A DNA stretch of 45,841 bases from Phycisphaerales bacterium (GCA_020352515.1 CP070678.1:5681031-5726871); one strand, 5' to 3'. Positions 26,040 through 35,297 are shown, counted from the first letter of the stretch. Translations and numbers: made by a program. The notes: generated from the sequence alone by a model not told the origin.

Positions 26040-29000
26040 ATGAAGTACCTGAGATTAAGCAGCTTTATCGAGCTGTGCCTGATACTGGGCGCATTCGGCG
26101 CAGGTCCGGCGGCGGCGCAGGACAACCTGCTCTGGCAGATCGGCAAGGCGGACAACGACACGGCCGAGTTTGTATTGGCTCGGGACAGAAGCAACCAGTA
26201 TCTGGTCACATTTCCGCACGGCGTGCTGTTCGTTGCGGGCAGGTCCGCGACCCGGCAGGACTGGCCCTATATACAGCCGGGGCCGGCCGACGTCTGGGCC
26301 GGCAGCAAAAGCCATACTTTCTCAATTCTCTTCGGCCTCAAATCATCGCCCGCCCGCGGCAACTGCAGGCTCGTGCTTGACTTCGTCGATACGCACAGCG
26401 CCAGGCCGCCGAAGCTGCAGATCCGGATCAACGACGCTTTGTTTGTGCGTAAGCTGCCGAGAGGCGCCGGCGACGCCTCGGCCTTTGGCCAGGTGGACAA
26501 GGGGCGCGAGCACATACTGACCGTTGAGTTTCCGGCCGCAGCCCTGAAGACAGGCAACAACGACATACACATTACCACACTCGAAGGCAGTTGGATACTC
26601 TACGACCAAGTTGCCCTGACGGCGCCGGCAGGGGTCGAAAGCGGCCCTCTGGAGCCGGCCGACAGGCTGCTCGACGTGCACAGCCAGCCTTTCCTTGTCC
26701 GCCGCGGCAACGGCAGGCTGTACCAGCCGGTGATGGCGTCGGTTCTGAGAATTGGCGATGCGGTCGAGGCCGAGGTGTTCGTAGATGGCGCCGAGCCGGT
26801 CAGGCAGAGACTCGCGCCGGGTTTCAAGGTGCTCGAAGGCTTTGTTCCGGCCGTCGAGGATTCGACGTCGGTTGAAGTTCAGGTCAACGTAGCCGGCAAG
26901 TCCATCGGCAAGAGGAAGCTGCAAGTCAATCCGGTGCGCAAGTGGCAGGTGTATCTGCTGCATCACTCCCATGTGGACATCGGGTACACGCACGTGCAGA
27001 CGGAAGTCGAGCAGAGGCACTGGGGCTACTTCGAGCAGGTCATCGAACTAGCCCGGAAGACGGCCGATTATCCGGAGGGCTCGAGATTCAAGTGGAACGC
27101 CGAGGTGCTCTGGGCGGTGGACAGCTACCTAAAACAGGCCTCGGAGGAGAAACGGCGGGAGTTTTGCCAGGCCGTCCAGAAGGGCTGGATAGGGCTCGAT
27201 GCTCTCTACGGCAACGAGCTTACCGCGCTTTGCCGTCCGGAAGAGCTTGTCCGCCTTGTGGATTTCGCCGGCAGGCTCAGGGAGCAGTATGGATTCAACA
27301 TCAATTCGGCCATGATCACCGACGTGCCCGGTTACACGTGGGGCATTGTGCCGGTGTTGTCAGGCAGCGGTGTGAAATACTTCTCTGTCGGGCCCAACCG
27401 GGGTCACCGCATCGGCTACACGCTCTCGGCCTGGGGCGACAAGCCTTTCTACTGGGAAAGCCCCTCCGGGAAGGAACGTATTCTCTGCTGGGTGGCCGGT
27501 GAGGGGTATTCACTCTTCCACAGCGGACGGCTCGATGCGGGAAGACTCTTCAAGTACCTCAAGCGGCTCGAAGATTCGAAATACCCTTACGACATGTTGC
27601 AGGTTCGCTACTCAATCGGCGGCGACAACGGCCCGCCCGATCCTGACCTGGCCGATTTCGTCAGGGGATGGAATGCCAAATACGCCTACCCGAAGCTGAT
27701 TGTCGCAACGACCGCTGAGATGTTTCGGGACTTCGAGCAGAAATACGGCGAGGCGCTGCCGCGGCAGCGCGGCGACTTCACGCCTTACTGGGAGGACGGG
27801 GCCGGCTCGTCGGCGCGCGAGACGTCCCTCAACCGGGATGCCGCCGAGCGTCTGGTTCAGGCCGAGGCGCTTTGGGCAATGCTCGATCCGGCGGGGTACC
27901 CGGCCGATGATTTTTACGACGCCTGGCGCAACGTCATACTCTACGACGAGCACACGTGGGGCGCGCACTGCAGCATAAGCCAGCCGGATAGTGATTTCAC
28001 AAAGGCCCAGTGGAAGATAAAGCAGACCTTCGCACTTGATGCCGACCGCCAGTCGCGCAAGCTCCTGGACGATTCCGTGGCCGGGCGGCGCGCCGCGGGT
28101 AATATCAAGGCCGTGGACGTATTCAACACGTCGTCGTGGCCGCGAACCGACCTGGTCACATTGCCCGGAGACTGGAAGACCGTCGGTGACAAGATCAAGG
28201 ACGCCTCCGGCCGGATTGTGCCATCACAGCGGCTCCTGACAGGCGAGCTGGCTTTTCTTGCCGAGGACGTGCCTGCGCTTGGCGCCGCAAGGTTCTCCGT
28301 TGAGACCGGCCCCGCCGGGGCGGGCGGCATGACCGAAAGAGCGAGAGTGGAAGGCCGCACACTATACAACAACAGCATCGCTGTTTCTATAGACGGGCAA
28401 AGCGGGGCCATTGCCGGTTTCAAATGCAGAGGCATTCCGGTTGACCTGGCCGACGGCGAGAACGGCCTTGGGCTGAACGACTATCTCTATGTGGCTGGCA
28501 GAGACCCCAAGAGCCCGCAACGCATCGGCAAGGTCAAGATCGGCGCAGGAGAAAGCGGGCCTCTTGTTGCATCGCTCGTTATCGAATCCGACCCGCCCGG
28601 CTGCCGGAGGCTCAGGCGTGAGGTAAGAGTCGTTGCAGGTATCGACCGCGTTGACATAATCAACGTTATGGACAAGGAGAACATCTACGCCAAGGAGGCC
28701 GTGCACCTGGCTTTTCCATTCAACGTGCCCGGCGGCGTCATGCGTATGGACGTTCCCTGGGGCGTGGTTCGCCCGGAGGCCGACCAACTGGCCGGGGCGT
28801 GCAAGAATTATTTTACGGTTCAGCGATGGCTGGATATCTCCAACGAGGATTTCGGTGTTACGTGGGCGACCGTCGATGCGCCGCTTGTCGAGGTTGGACG
28901 TATCACGGCCGATCCGGTGGCCGTCGGCTGGATAAGGGAAATGCAGGCTTCGACCACGCTGTATTCGTACGTGATGAACAACTACTGGGAGACCAACTAC

Positions 29001-29402
29001 AAGGCCGGGCAGGAAGGGCCGACCACGTTTCGCTACTCGATTATGGCCCACAACGGCTTTGACGGCGGCCGGGCCGCGAGCTTCGGCGCAGAATGCAGCC
29101 AGCCACTTATAGCTGTACCCGTCACCCAAAGCACCGGTGCGTACAAATCGGTCTTCAGCGTTGAGCCGGCCCAAGTCGTCGTGACCGCCTTCAAGCCGAG
29201 CGAGGACCGCAAGGCGCGTATCGTGCGTCTGTTCAATGCCACCGGCATTGCCCAAAAAGTGCGGCTCAAATGGGGCGGGCTTCCGCCGCAGGGAATCTGG
29301 CTGAGCGACTTCGCTGAAGAACAGATTGCCAAGATCGACATGCCGATCCAGATGGCCGGCCATGAAATCAAGACCTTGAGGATACCGCTAAATGTCAAAT
29401 GA
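26040..29402 (+). CDS. Secreted glycoside hydrolase family 38 (alpha-mannosidase-like)
   Basis: This 1120-residue exported enzyme has a signal peptide ending AGPAAAQ. The ATG at 26040 has AAGGAG 8 bases upstream; the frame is open back to 25830 but that stretch is promoter and leader. After about 300 residues of beta-sandwich, the catalytic GH38 domain starts with HHSHVDIGYTH (308-318), whose His and Asp bind zinc. Asp428 in ITDVPGYTWG is at the place of the nucleophile. DEHTWGAHCS further on is also GH38-like, and a large C-terminal beta domain completes the protein. It probably cleaves alpha-mannosides outside the cytoplasm. The stop overlaps the next start by 11 bases. Confidence 0.85.
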   Translation: MKYLRLSSFIELCLILGAFGAGPAAAQDNLLWQIGKADNDTAEFVLARDRSNQYLVTFPHGVLFVAGRSATRQDWPYIQPGPADVWAGSKSHTFSILFGLKSSPARGNCRLVLDFVDTHSARPPKLQIRINDALFVRKLPRGAGDASAFGQVDKGREHILTVEFPAAALKTGNNDIHITTLEGSWILYDQVALTAPAGVESGPLEPADRLLDVHSQPFLVRRGNGRLYQPVMASVLRIGDAVEAEVFVDGAEPVRQRLAPGFKVLEGFVPAVEDSTSVEVQVNVAGKSIGKRKLQVNPVRKWQVYLLHHSHVDIGYTHVQTEVEQRHWGYFEQVIELARKTADYPEGSRFKWNAEVLWAVDSYLKQASEEKRREFCQAVQKGWIGLDALYGNELTALCRPEELVRLVDFAGRLREQYGFNINSAMITDVPGYTWGIVPVLSGSGVKYFSVGPNRGHRIGYTLSAWGDKPFYWESPSGKERILCWVAGEGYSLFHSGRLDAGRLFKYLKRLEDSKYPYDMLQVRYSIGGDNGPPDPDLADFVRGWNAKYAYPKLIVATTAEMFRDFEQKYGEALPRQRGDFTPYWEDGAGSSARETSLNRDAAERLVQAEALWAMLDPAGYPADDFYDAWRNVILYDEHTWGAHCSISQPDSDFTKAQWKIKQTFALDADRQSRKLLDDSVAGRRAAGNIKAVDVFNTSSWPRTDLVTLPGDWKTVGDKIKDASGRIVPSQRLLTGELAFLAEDVPALGAARFSVETGPAGAGGMTERARVEGRTLYNNSIAVSIDGQSGAIAGFKCRGIPVDLADGENGLGLNDYLYVAGRDPKSPQRIGKVKIGAGESGPLVASLVIESDPPGCRRLRREVRVVAGIDRVDIINVMDKENIYAKEAVHLAFPFNVPGGVMRMDVPWGVVRPEADQLAGACKNYFTVQRWLDISNEDFGVTWATVDAPLVEVGRITADPVAVGWIREMQASTTLYSYVMNNYWETNYKAGQEGPTTFRYSIMAHNGFDGGRAASFGAECSQPLIAVPVTQSTGAYKSVFSVEPAQVVVTAFKPSEDRKARIVRLFNATGIAQKVRLKWGGLPPQGIWLSDFAEEQIAKIDMPIQMAGHEIKTLRIPLNVK

Positions 29403-30627
29403 CCAGACCTGTATGAATTCGAGAGAACGAGTCCTTGCCGCCCTCCAGCATCGAGAGCCGGACCGGGTTCCGGTAGATCTGTCCGGGCACCGGTCGTCGG
29501 GGATCGCGGCGATTGCCTACCCGAGGCTGCGTCGGTATCTGGGCCTGGAGCCCAGGCCGATTCGCGTGTACGACGTGATTCAGCAGTTGGCAATCGTCGA
29601 TGAGGATGTGCTGGAGCGCTTCGGTGTGGACACAATCGAGCTTGGCCGGGGTTTTGCCCTGGATGACGCATCCTGGATGCCGTGGACGCTGCCGGACGGA
29701 ACAGCCTGTTTTGTTCCCTCCTGGACGCGGCTGGAAAGAGACGAGGGACGCTGGGTGATTCGGTCGGCAAGCGGCCGTGTTTTTGCGCACATGCCCGACG
29801 GGACGCTCTACTTCGAGCAGACCTGTTTCCCGTTTGCCGAAGGCGGCGATCCCGATGAGATACCGGCAGCTCTTGAGGAGTGCATGTGGACGGGGGTGGC
29901 CCCCCCGCCGGGCCCGGTTGACGACCGGGCGCTTGCAGAGGGGGCTCGGCAGTTGCGTCAGAACACGAGCCGGGCAATTATCGGCCTGTTCGGGGGCAAC
30001 CTTTTCGAGATGGGCCAGTTCTTCTACCGGGCCGACAACTTCATGATGCTTCTGGCCGCTGAGCCACAGAAGGCCCATCGCTTTCTTGACAAACTGGTCG
30101 AGCTGCACCTGAGCAATCTGGAGAGATTTCTCGCCGCAGTCGGCCCCCATATCGACATCATACTCTTCGGCGACGACCTTGGTATGCAGACCGGCCCCAT
30201 GATGTCACCGCAGATGTACCGCGAGTTCTTCAAACCGCGTCACAAGGTGCTTTGGAACCGCGCCAAGGAGCTGGCCGATGTCAAGGTGTTGCTCCACTGC
30301 TGCGGCGGGGTGCGTGAGCTGCTGGCCGACCTGATCGATGCGGGCCTCGATGCAATTAACCCCGTGCAGATAAGCTGCTGGGGCATGGACGCAGGCGAAT
30401 TGAAGGCCGAATTCGGCCGGGACCTGACCTTTTGGGGCGGCGGCTGCGATACCCAGAATGTCCTGCTAAATGGAACGCCGCGACAGGTGGCCGAGCATGT
30501 CGGGCGCCAGGTTCCGATTCTCGCCCCCCGCGGCGGCTTTGTCTTCCAGCAGGTCCACAACATCCTCGCAAATGTCCCGCCCGAGAACATAGCGGCCATG
30601 TTCGATGCGGTTAACAAGGTTCGCTAA
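29392..30627 (+). CDS. Uroporphyrinogen decarboxylase family protein, probably a methyltransferase
   Basis: This 411-residue protein has the UroD fold, with NSRERVLAALQHREPDRVPVD at the start. LLHCCGG and FWGGGCDTQNVL give a His-x-Cys and, 47 residues on, a Cys, the kind of zinc ligands seen in methyltransferases of the MtaA/MtbA branch. True haem-pathway UroD enzymes lack these ligands. The gene sits between a mannosidase and a sugar-type symporter, so a heme role is unlikely. Demethylation of a methylated sugar or another methyl transfer is conceivable but unproven. GAGGA 9 bases before the ATG at 29392 supports this start; the more conserved Met8 at 29413 is an alternative. Confidence 0.8.
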   Translation: MSNDQTCMNSRERVLAALQHREPDRVPVDLSGHRSSGIAAIAYPRLRRYLGLEPRPIRVYDVIQQLAIVDEDVLERFGVDTIELGRGFALDDASWMPWTLPDGTACFVPSWTRLERDEGRWVIRSASGRVFAHMPDGTLYFEQTCFPFAEGGDPDEIPAALEECMWTGVAPPPGPVDDRALAEGARQLRQNTSRAIIGLFGGNLFEMGQFFYRADNFMMLLAAEPQKAHRFLDKLVELHLSNLERFLAAVGPHIDIILFGDDLGMQTGPMMSPQMYREFFKPRHKVLWNRAKELADVKVLLHCCGGVRELLADLIDAGLDAINPVQISCWGMDAGELKAEFGRDLTFWGGGCDTQNVLLNGTPRQVAEHVGRQVPILAPRGGFVFQQVHNILANVPPENIAAMFDAVNKVR

Positions 30628-30645
30628 CGTCAGGAGAAACAGCCG

Positions 30646-32439
30646 GTGGAATTGACCGACTATGTGATAATCGTCCTTTACTTCGCCGCCGTGATCACCC
30701 TCGGCTTCTGGTATCAAAAACGCGCCTCAAGGAACCTCTCGGCGTACTTCCTCGGAGGAAAACGTATTCACTGGCTCGCCTTAGCGATGTCCGGCTCGGT
30801 GTCTAATTTCGACATAACCGGCACGATGTGGATCATCTCGATCCTTTATGTTCTGGGTATGAAATCGATGTGGCACCACTGGATGTGGGGTTTCATGATG
30901 GGGGCTTTCTTTCTGGCCTACATGGGCAAGTGGGTTCGGCGCTCGAACGTGATGACCGCGGCGGAGTGGATGCGCACGCGTTTCGGCGGAGGCCCCGGCG
31001 GCAGGCTGGCCCGCACGGTCTATGCGCTTATGGCCGTGTTGACCATGGCCAGCTTCATCGGCTATGCCTTTCAGGGAATCGGCAAGTTTGCCGCCGTTTA
31101 CATACCGCTCGAATCCCTCGCTGAGGTTACCTCCTCCCAGTGGCTCAAGAGCATCCTCACTGAACACGAGCCCGACATCCTGGCCCTTGCCATAATGAGT
31201 GCGACTACACTCTACGTCATCCTGGGCGGCCTGTACAGCGTTGTCATAACCGACGTTATTCAGACGGTAATCCTCACCATCGCCAGTGTATTTATCGCTT
31301 GTGTTTGCTGGGACAAGCTTACGCCGGACCTGCTGGCCGGTCTTGGCAAAGGGTGGAGCTCGCTGGGCGTGCCGTGGCGGATACCCGAACTTGCCGGAAC
31401 GGCGGATGCGAATTTTCAATTCTTCGGCGCCATGGTGATTGTCTGGGTCCTGAAGGGCCTGCTGCTTAACGCCGGCGGACCGGCCCAGATGTACGACTTT
31501 CAGCGTTTCCTTGCCGCCAAGGATGCACGGGACGCCGCCAAGGTCGGCGCCGCGTGGAGCTGCTTTATGGTTGTTCGATGGGCCATGGCGGTCGGGATCG
31601 CGCTGCTGGCTCTTACCGGCATAGCCGGCGTCACAGACTCCGAGCAGGTGATGCCCATAGTGCTCCGTGATTTTCTCCCGACGGGTGTCCGGGGAGTTGT
31701 GATAGCGGGCCTGCTGGCTGCGTTCATGTCAACGTTCAGCTCCACGGTCAACAGCGGCGCGTCGTTTATAGTGCGGGATATATGGCAGCCGTACTTTCGC
31801 CCCCGCGCCGACGACAGACAGGCGGTTCGCTTCAGCTACTTAGCCACCCTGCTGCTGGTTCTGGTGGGCGTTGGAATCGGGTTCCAGGCAAAATCCATAG
31901 CACATATATGGAACTGGATGATGATGGAGCTTGGGGCGGGCATTGTCATGCCGAATGTGCTGCGGTGGTATTGGTGGCGGATGAACGGCTGGGGCTACTC
32001 GGCGGGCACCATCGTGGGAATCGTGCTGTCGCTTGTGGCCCTGTTCTGTCCGGGAATCCCGGTATATTATGTTTTTCCATCGGTCTGTGCCGCTTCGCTT
32101 CTTGCGGCCGTGGGGGCATCGCTGGCCACGCGTCCCGTTGAGCAGGAGACACTTGTGTCGTTCTACCGGTCCGTACGGCCTTTCGGGCTGTGGCGGCCGA
32201 TTCGCGACCGGTCGGGATTGTCGTCGGCCGAGCTTGCCGCGTCGTCGGAAAGACTTGGAATGACGATACTGAACGTTCTTGTGGGGATGTTGGGCATTGC
32301 AGGTCTGTATCTCTTCCCGATGTACCTCGTCGGACACTGGTATCTGAAATCTGCGATCTGGTTCGGCCTGGCGGTTGCCGCCGCGATAGTCCTGAAGCAC
32401 ACGTGGTATCGCAGGCTTCCCGAGCCCGGCCAAGTCTGA
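30646..32439 (+). CDS. Sodium:solute symporter (SSS family)
   Basis: This is a 597-residue inner-membrane transporter with about 14 helices. LTDYVIIVLYFAAVITLGFW is the first helix, SAYFLGGKRIHWLALAMSGSVSNFDITGT matches the family's early signature, and SSTVNSGASFIVRDIWQPYF is the conserved region near helix 8, with the sodium-site serines. Translation starts at GTG (30646) with AGGAG 9 bases upstream, 18 bases after the previous stop. It is probably the sugar or glycoside importer of the GH38 operon. The substrate is unknown. Confidence 0.88.
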   Translation: MELTDYVIIVLYFAAVITLGFWYQKRASRNLSAYFLGGKRIHWLALAMSGSVSNFDITGTMWIISILYVLGMKSMWHHWMWGFMMGAFFLAYMGKWVRRSNVMTAAEWMRTRFGGGPGGRLARTVYALMAVLTMASFIGYAFQGIGKFAAVYIPLESLAEVTSSQWLKSILTEHEPDILALAIMSATTLYVILGGLYSVVITDVIQTVILTIASVFIACVCWDKLTPDLLAGLGKGWSSLGVPWRIPELAGTADANFQFFGAMVIVWVLKGLLLNAGGPAQMYDFQRFLAAKDARDAAKVGAAWSCFMVVRWAMAVGIALLALTGIAGVTDSEQVMPIVLRDFLPTGVRGVVIAGLLAAFMSTFSSTVNSGASFIVRDIWQPYFRPRADDRQAVRFSYLATLLLVLVGVGIGFQAKSIAHIWNWMMMELGAGIVMPNVLRWYWWRMNGWGYSAGTIVGIVLSLVALFCPGIPVYYVFPSVCAASLLAAVGASLATRPVEQETLVSFYRSVRPFGLWRPIRDRSGLSSAELAASSERLGMTILNVLVGMLGIAGLYLFPMYLVGHWYLKSAIWFGLAVAAAIVLKHTWYRRLPEPGQV

Positions 32440-32622
32440 TCGGCCGGAACTTCCGCGGCACTCGCGCCACGCCGTTTCCTGTCCGCACTTCTTGCACAGG
32501 CGAAGATGCAGGTTGTCAATTCGACCGTGTTTGCGATCAGTACAGAGGCTGCCCGCACCCAGGGTCCGCCGGCCAGCCAGCGGGCTTAAATTTCGCAAAA
32601 CGCCCGCATCCAGCAAACATAT

Positions 32623-32637
32623 CGCCGTGCAACGGCG
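32623..32637. repeat. Small hairpin shared with the 1.7-kb intergenic region
   Basis: CGCCGT and ACGGCG flank the loop GCA. The 13-mer CGCCGTGCAACGG also occurs at 1704-1716, where it lies in a promoter spacer. It may be a member of a small dispersed hairpin family. Confidence 0.35.
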
Positions 32638-32721
32638 TAGCCACCCCATATTGAGCGCTCTATCTGAGCATTGAGCCGGGTTCTGACTTCGAACGAGTTT
32701 ATCGGAAAGGCAGGTTTGGTA

Positions 32722-32781
32722 ATGCAAACACCTATTTCTCGACGTGATACGCTCGGTCTGGCCGGCAGTTTGGCAAGATAG
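32722..32781 (+). pseudogene. Remnant of a Tat-exported protein (signal peptide only)
   Basis: ATG at 32722 opens a 19-codon frame, MQTPISRRDTLGLAGSLAR, ended by TAG. S-R-R-D-x-L-x-L-A-G is the twin-arginine signal seen at the start of many exported oxidoreductases and sulfatases, here cut off in its hydrophobic part. No continuation was found in the other frames before tpx. It is probably the 5' stump of a deleted gene; a chance match is possible. Confidence 0.4.
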
Positions 32782-32840
32782 TTCTAAGACCGTCACGTAA
32801 ATGAGCAGTAGGCTCGGCATTGTCACTCGGAGTTGAAGCA

Positions 32841-33449
32841 ATGATGGATATAGAAAGAACGACCAGGTTTGGAGCGGCGATGTTGTCTATTCTGGCCGTT
32901 TCCATAGTCGCGTCCGGATGCAAGGAGAAAGCTATGACAGAGCGAAAAGGTGTAATTACGATGAAAGGCAATCCGTTGACCCTTTTGGGCGACGAAATCA
33001 AGGTCGGCCAACAGGCCCCTGAGTGCGAGGTGGTTGCAAACGATTTGTCGGCCGTCAAGCTGTCCTCGTTTCGCGGGAAGGTCTGCATTATCTCGTCGGT
33101 GCCGTCGCTGGACACGCCCGTCTGTGACACGATGACCCACAGGTTCAACGAAGAAGCCGGCAGGCTGGGCGGCGACGTAGTCGTCCTGACCGTAAGCATG
33201 GACCTGCCATTCGCCCAGAAACGCTGGTGCGGAGCGGCTGGCGTCGAAAACGTCCGGACGCTATCCGACCATCGTGACGCATCCTTCGGCCGGGCGTACG
33301 GGGTCTTGATAAAGGAGCTTCGCCTTCTGGCACGCGCGGTGTTTGTCGTGAACAAGCAGGGTGTCATCCGGTATATAGAAGTAGTAAACGAGCTGACAGA
33401 GCAACCGGATTATGAGGCGGCTATAAAGGCCGCGAAAGCCGAGGTGTAG
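32841..33449 (+). CDS. tpx: Thiol peroxidase Tpx with an optional lipoprotein leader
   Basis: Tpx reduces hydrogen and alkyl peroxides with thioredoxin. There are two credible starts in one frame. The ATG at 32841 (GGAG 8 bases upstream) gives 202 residues with a lipoprotein signal peptide: Arg6 and Arg9, a hydrophobic stretch LSILAVSIV, and the lipobox ASG-Cys27. The ATG at 32934 has a better site, AAGGAG at 32922-32927, and gives 171 residues, close to the 168 of E. coli Tpx. In that numbering Cys64 in SLDTPVCD is the peroxidatic and Cys99 in WCGAAGV the resolving cysteine. The product may be both membrane-anchored and cytoplasmic. The flavodiiron and rubrerythrin-like genes follow after short gaps, forming an oxidative-stress operon. 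Confidence 0.9.
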   Translation: MMDIERTTRFGAAMLSILAVSIVASGCKEKAMTERKGVITMKGNPLTLLGDEIKVGQQAPECEVVANDLSAVKLSSFRGKVCIISSVPSLDTPVCDTMTHRFNEEAGRLGGDVVVLTVSMDLPFAQKRWCGAAGVENVRTLSDHRDASFGRAYGVLIKELRLLARAVFVVNKQGVIRYIEVVNELTEQPDYEAAIKAAKAEV

Positions 33450-33481
33450 CTGCTGCACCTTCCTCCGGTACGCATTGAGAC

Positions 33482-34699
33482 ATGGCTGCCAAGTACGTGT
33501 ATTCAGGGCAAGAAGTTATGAGAAAACTCACTCAGGGCGTATACAGCGTCGGCGCGATAGACTGGGACAGGCGGCTTTTTGACGAGCTTATCCCGCTGCC
33601 CGAGGGCACAAGCTACAACGCCTATTTGGTAAAGGGCAGTGAGAGGACCGCCCTGCTCGATTCGGTCGACCCGGCCAAGAGCAGCGTGCTCGTGGACAAT
33701 CTGCTCAGGGCCGGGGCGGACACGATAGACTACGTCGTGGCCCACCACGCCGAGCAGGACCACTCAGGGGCCATAGCCGACGTCCTGCTGCTTTACCCGG
33801 ACGCAAAGGTCGTGACAAATCCGAAATGCCGGGCGATGCTTATCGACCTTCTGCACATCGACGAAGAGAAGTTCGTGACGGTCGAAGACGATGCGACGCT
33901 GTCTCTGGGCGACAAGACCCTCCGGTTCCTCTACACCCCCTGGGTCCACTGGCCGGAGACCTTCTGTACGTACGTGCAGGAGGACAGGATACTCTTCTCC
34001 TGCGATTTCTTCGGCTCGCACCTTGCGGCAAGCAGCCTGTTCGTCGAAGACGAAGCGGCCGTGCACAGGGCGGCCAAGAGGTACTATGCCGAGATAATGA
34101 TGCCCTTCAGGACGTCAATCAGGAAAAACCTCGAGAAGATCAAGTCTCTGGAGATAGACATGATCGCGCCGAGTCACGGGCCCGTTTATAGCCGGCCTTC
34201 ATTCATAGTGCGGGCATACGAAGACTGGGTGAGCGACAAACTCACCAACGAGGTGGTGCTGGCGTACGTTTCGATGCACGACAGCACGAGACACATGATC
34301 GAGCATTTCGTGGCGGCGCTGATCGAACGGGGCATCGGCGTAAGGCAGTTCAACCTCACCGTCACGGACATCGGCGAGCTGGCGATGTCGCTTGTGGACG
34401 CGGCGACGGTTGTGCTCGGCTCGCCCACGGTTCTCGGCGGCTCCCACCCACGGGCAGCCTATGCCGCGATTCTCGCCAACGCGCTGAGGCCGAAGACCAG
34501 ATTCGTCTCGATAATCGGCTCGTACGGCTGGGGCGGCAGGATGGTCGAGCAGCTCACCGGACTTATGCCCAATATCAAGGCAGAAGTCATCGAACCGGTA
34601 ATGGCCAAAGGCAACCCCAAAGAGCAGGACCTTGCCGCCGTCGACAATCTCGCCGAGACGATTCTCCAGAAGCACAGGGAGCTGAAGATTACGGACTAA
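33482..34699 (+). CDS. Flavodiiron protein (FprA-type, oxygen/NO reductase)
   Basis: This cytoplasmic enzyme reduces oxygen to water or NO to N2O without releasing radicals, using a diiron site and FMN. The N-terminal beta-lactamase-like domain has the ligand run His89-x-Glu91-x-Asp93-His94 in HHAEQDHSG. His156 in PWVHWPET, the Asp in SCDFFGSH and the His in APSHGPVYS complete the site. The C-terminal flavodoxin domain (from about residue 255) includes VLGSPTVLGGSHP and SYGWGG. The 405-residue length is typical. The start is uncertain: Met13 (33518) aligns better with relatives, and neither start has a strong ribosome site. An anaerobic or microaerobic lifestyle is implied. Confidence 0.92.
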   Translation: MAAKYVYSGQEVMRKLTQGVYSVGAIDWDRRLFDELIPLPEGTSYNAYLVKGSERTALLDSVDPAKSSVLVDNLLRAGADTIDYVVAHHAEQDHSGAIADVLLLYPDAKVVTNPKCRAMLIDLLHIDEEKFVTVEDDATLSLGDKTLRFLYTPWVHWPETFCTYVQEDRILFSCDFFGSHLAASSLFVEDEAAVHRAAKRYYAEIMMPFRTSIRKNLEKIKSLEIDMIAPSHGPVYSRPSFIVRAYEDWVSDKLTNEVVLAYVSMHDSTRHMIEHFVAALIERGIGVRQFNLTVTDIGELAMSLVDAATVVLGSPTVLGGSHPRAAYAAILANALRPKTRFVSIIGSYGWGGRMVEQLTGLMPNIKAEVIEPVMAKGNPKEQDLAAVDNLAETILQKHRELKITD

Positions 34700-34727
34700 A
34701 GTACTGTGCCGGGCCGAAGGGAGCGCA

Positions 34728-35216
34728 ATGAATCCCGAATTCAACGCACATAAAATTCTTGAAATAGCCGAGCAGATCGAGCGCAACGGGGTCAGATTTT
34801 ACCGCAATGCCGCCCAACTCTTCGAGGATCGGCAGATCAGGAATATGTTCAACGACCTCGCAACGTGGGAGGCCAAGCACGAGGAGGTCTTTGCCGCCAT
34901 GCGGGCGAAACTTCCGCCACAAGGTCACCAGGCCGAGACTGCCGCTCCCGGCGACCCGGCGGCGGACCCCAGGGCCATGGCAGGACTGGCCGTGTTCGGG
35001 ATAAAGCCCGAAGCCGCCGAGAAACTGACCGGCAAGGAAACCCGCGAAGAAGTCCTGAAGATGGCCATCGAGAGGGAGAAGGATTCCATAGTCTTCTATA
35101 CCGGCCTGAAGGACTTTGTCCCGGCGAGGCGCGACAGGGACAAGATCGCAGAGATAGTCACAGAAGAAATGCGCCACATCAGGATTCTCAGCGAGTCACT
35201 GGGCCAATTGGATTAA
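34728..35216 (+). CDS. Rubrerythrin-like diiron protein
   Basis: This is a 162-residue four-helix-bundle protein of the rubrerythrin/ferritin-like family. The iron ligands are in EQIERNGVRFY, WEAKHEEVF, AIEREKDSIVFY and EEMRHIRIL, the paired Glu and E-x-x-H motifs of the family. A proline/alanine-rich linker (about residues 63-85) joins the two halves. There is no C-terminal rubredoxin domain, so an external electron donor is needed. It probably reduces peroxide in the cytoplasm. It follows the flavodiiron gene by 28 bases with a GGGAG site, in the same operon as tpx. Confidence 0.85.
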   Translation: MNPEFNAHKILEIAEQIERNGVRFYRNAAQLFEDRQIRNMFNDLATWEAKHEEVFAAMRAKLPPQGHQAETAAPGDPAADPRAMAGLAVFGIKPEAAEKLTGKETREEVLKMAIEREKDSIVFYTGLKDFVPARRDRDKIAEIVTEEMRHIRILSESLGQLD

Positions 35217-35297
35217 GCGGCCGGCTCAGCGTTTCCCGTACGCCATTCCAGCTTTGTACTCGCCGAAAGACCGGCACTCATTTCCCCAACCGAGACG

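Larger units (their letters stand above)
32440..32840. other. 401-base gap with no intact gene
   Basis: The stretch between the symporter and tpx contains no convincing intact gene. It holds a small hairpin at 32623-32637, a remnant encoding a Tat signal peptide at 32722-32781, and a purine-rich ribosome site for tpx at 32829-32832. No strong promoter match was found, so the tpx promoter is unidentified. Confidence 0.6.

Noticed and set aside
32440..32560. Cys-rich reading frame on the minus strand (CKKCGQETAW), like a small zinc finger
   Set aside because: The frame continues as the antisense of the symporter gene, has no ribosome site and matches no family I recognise.
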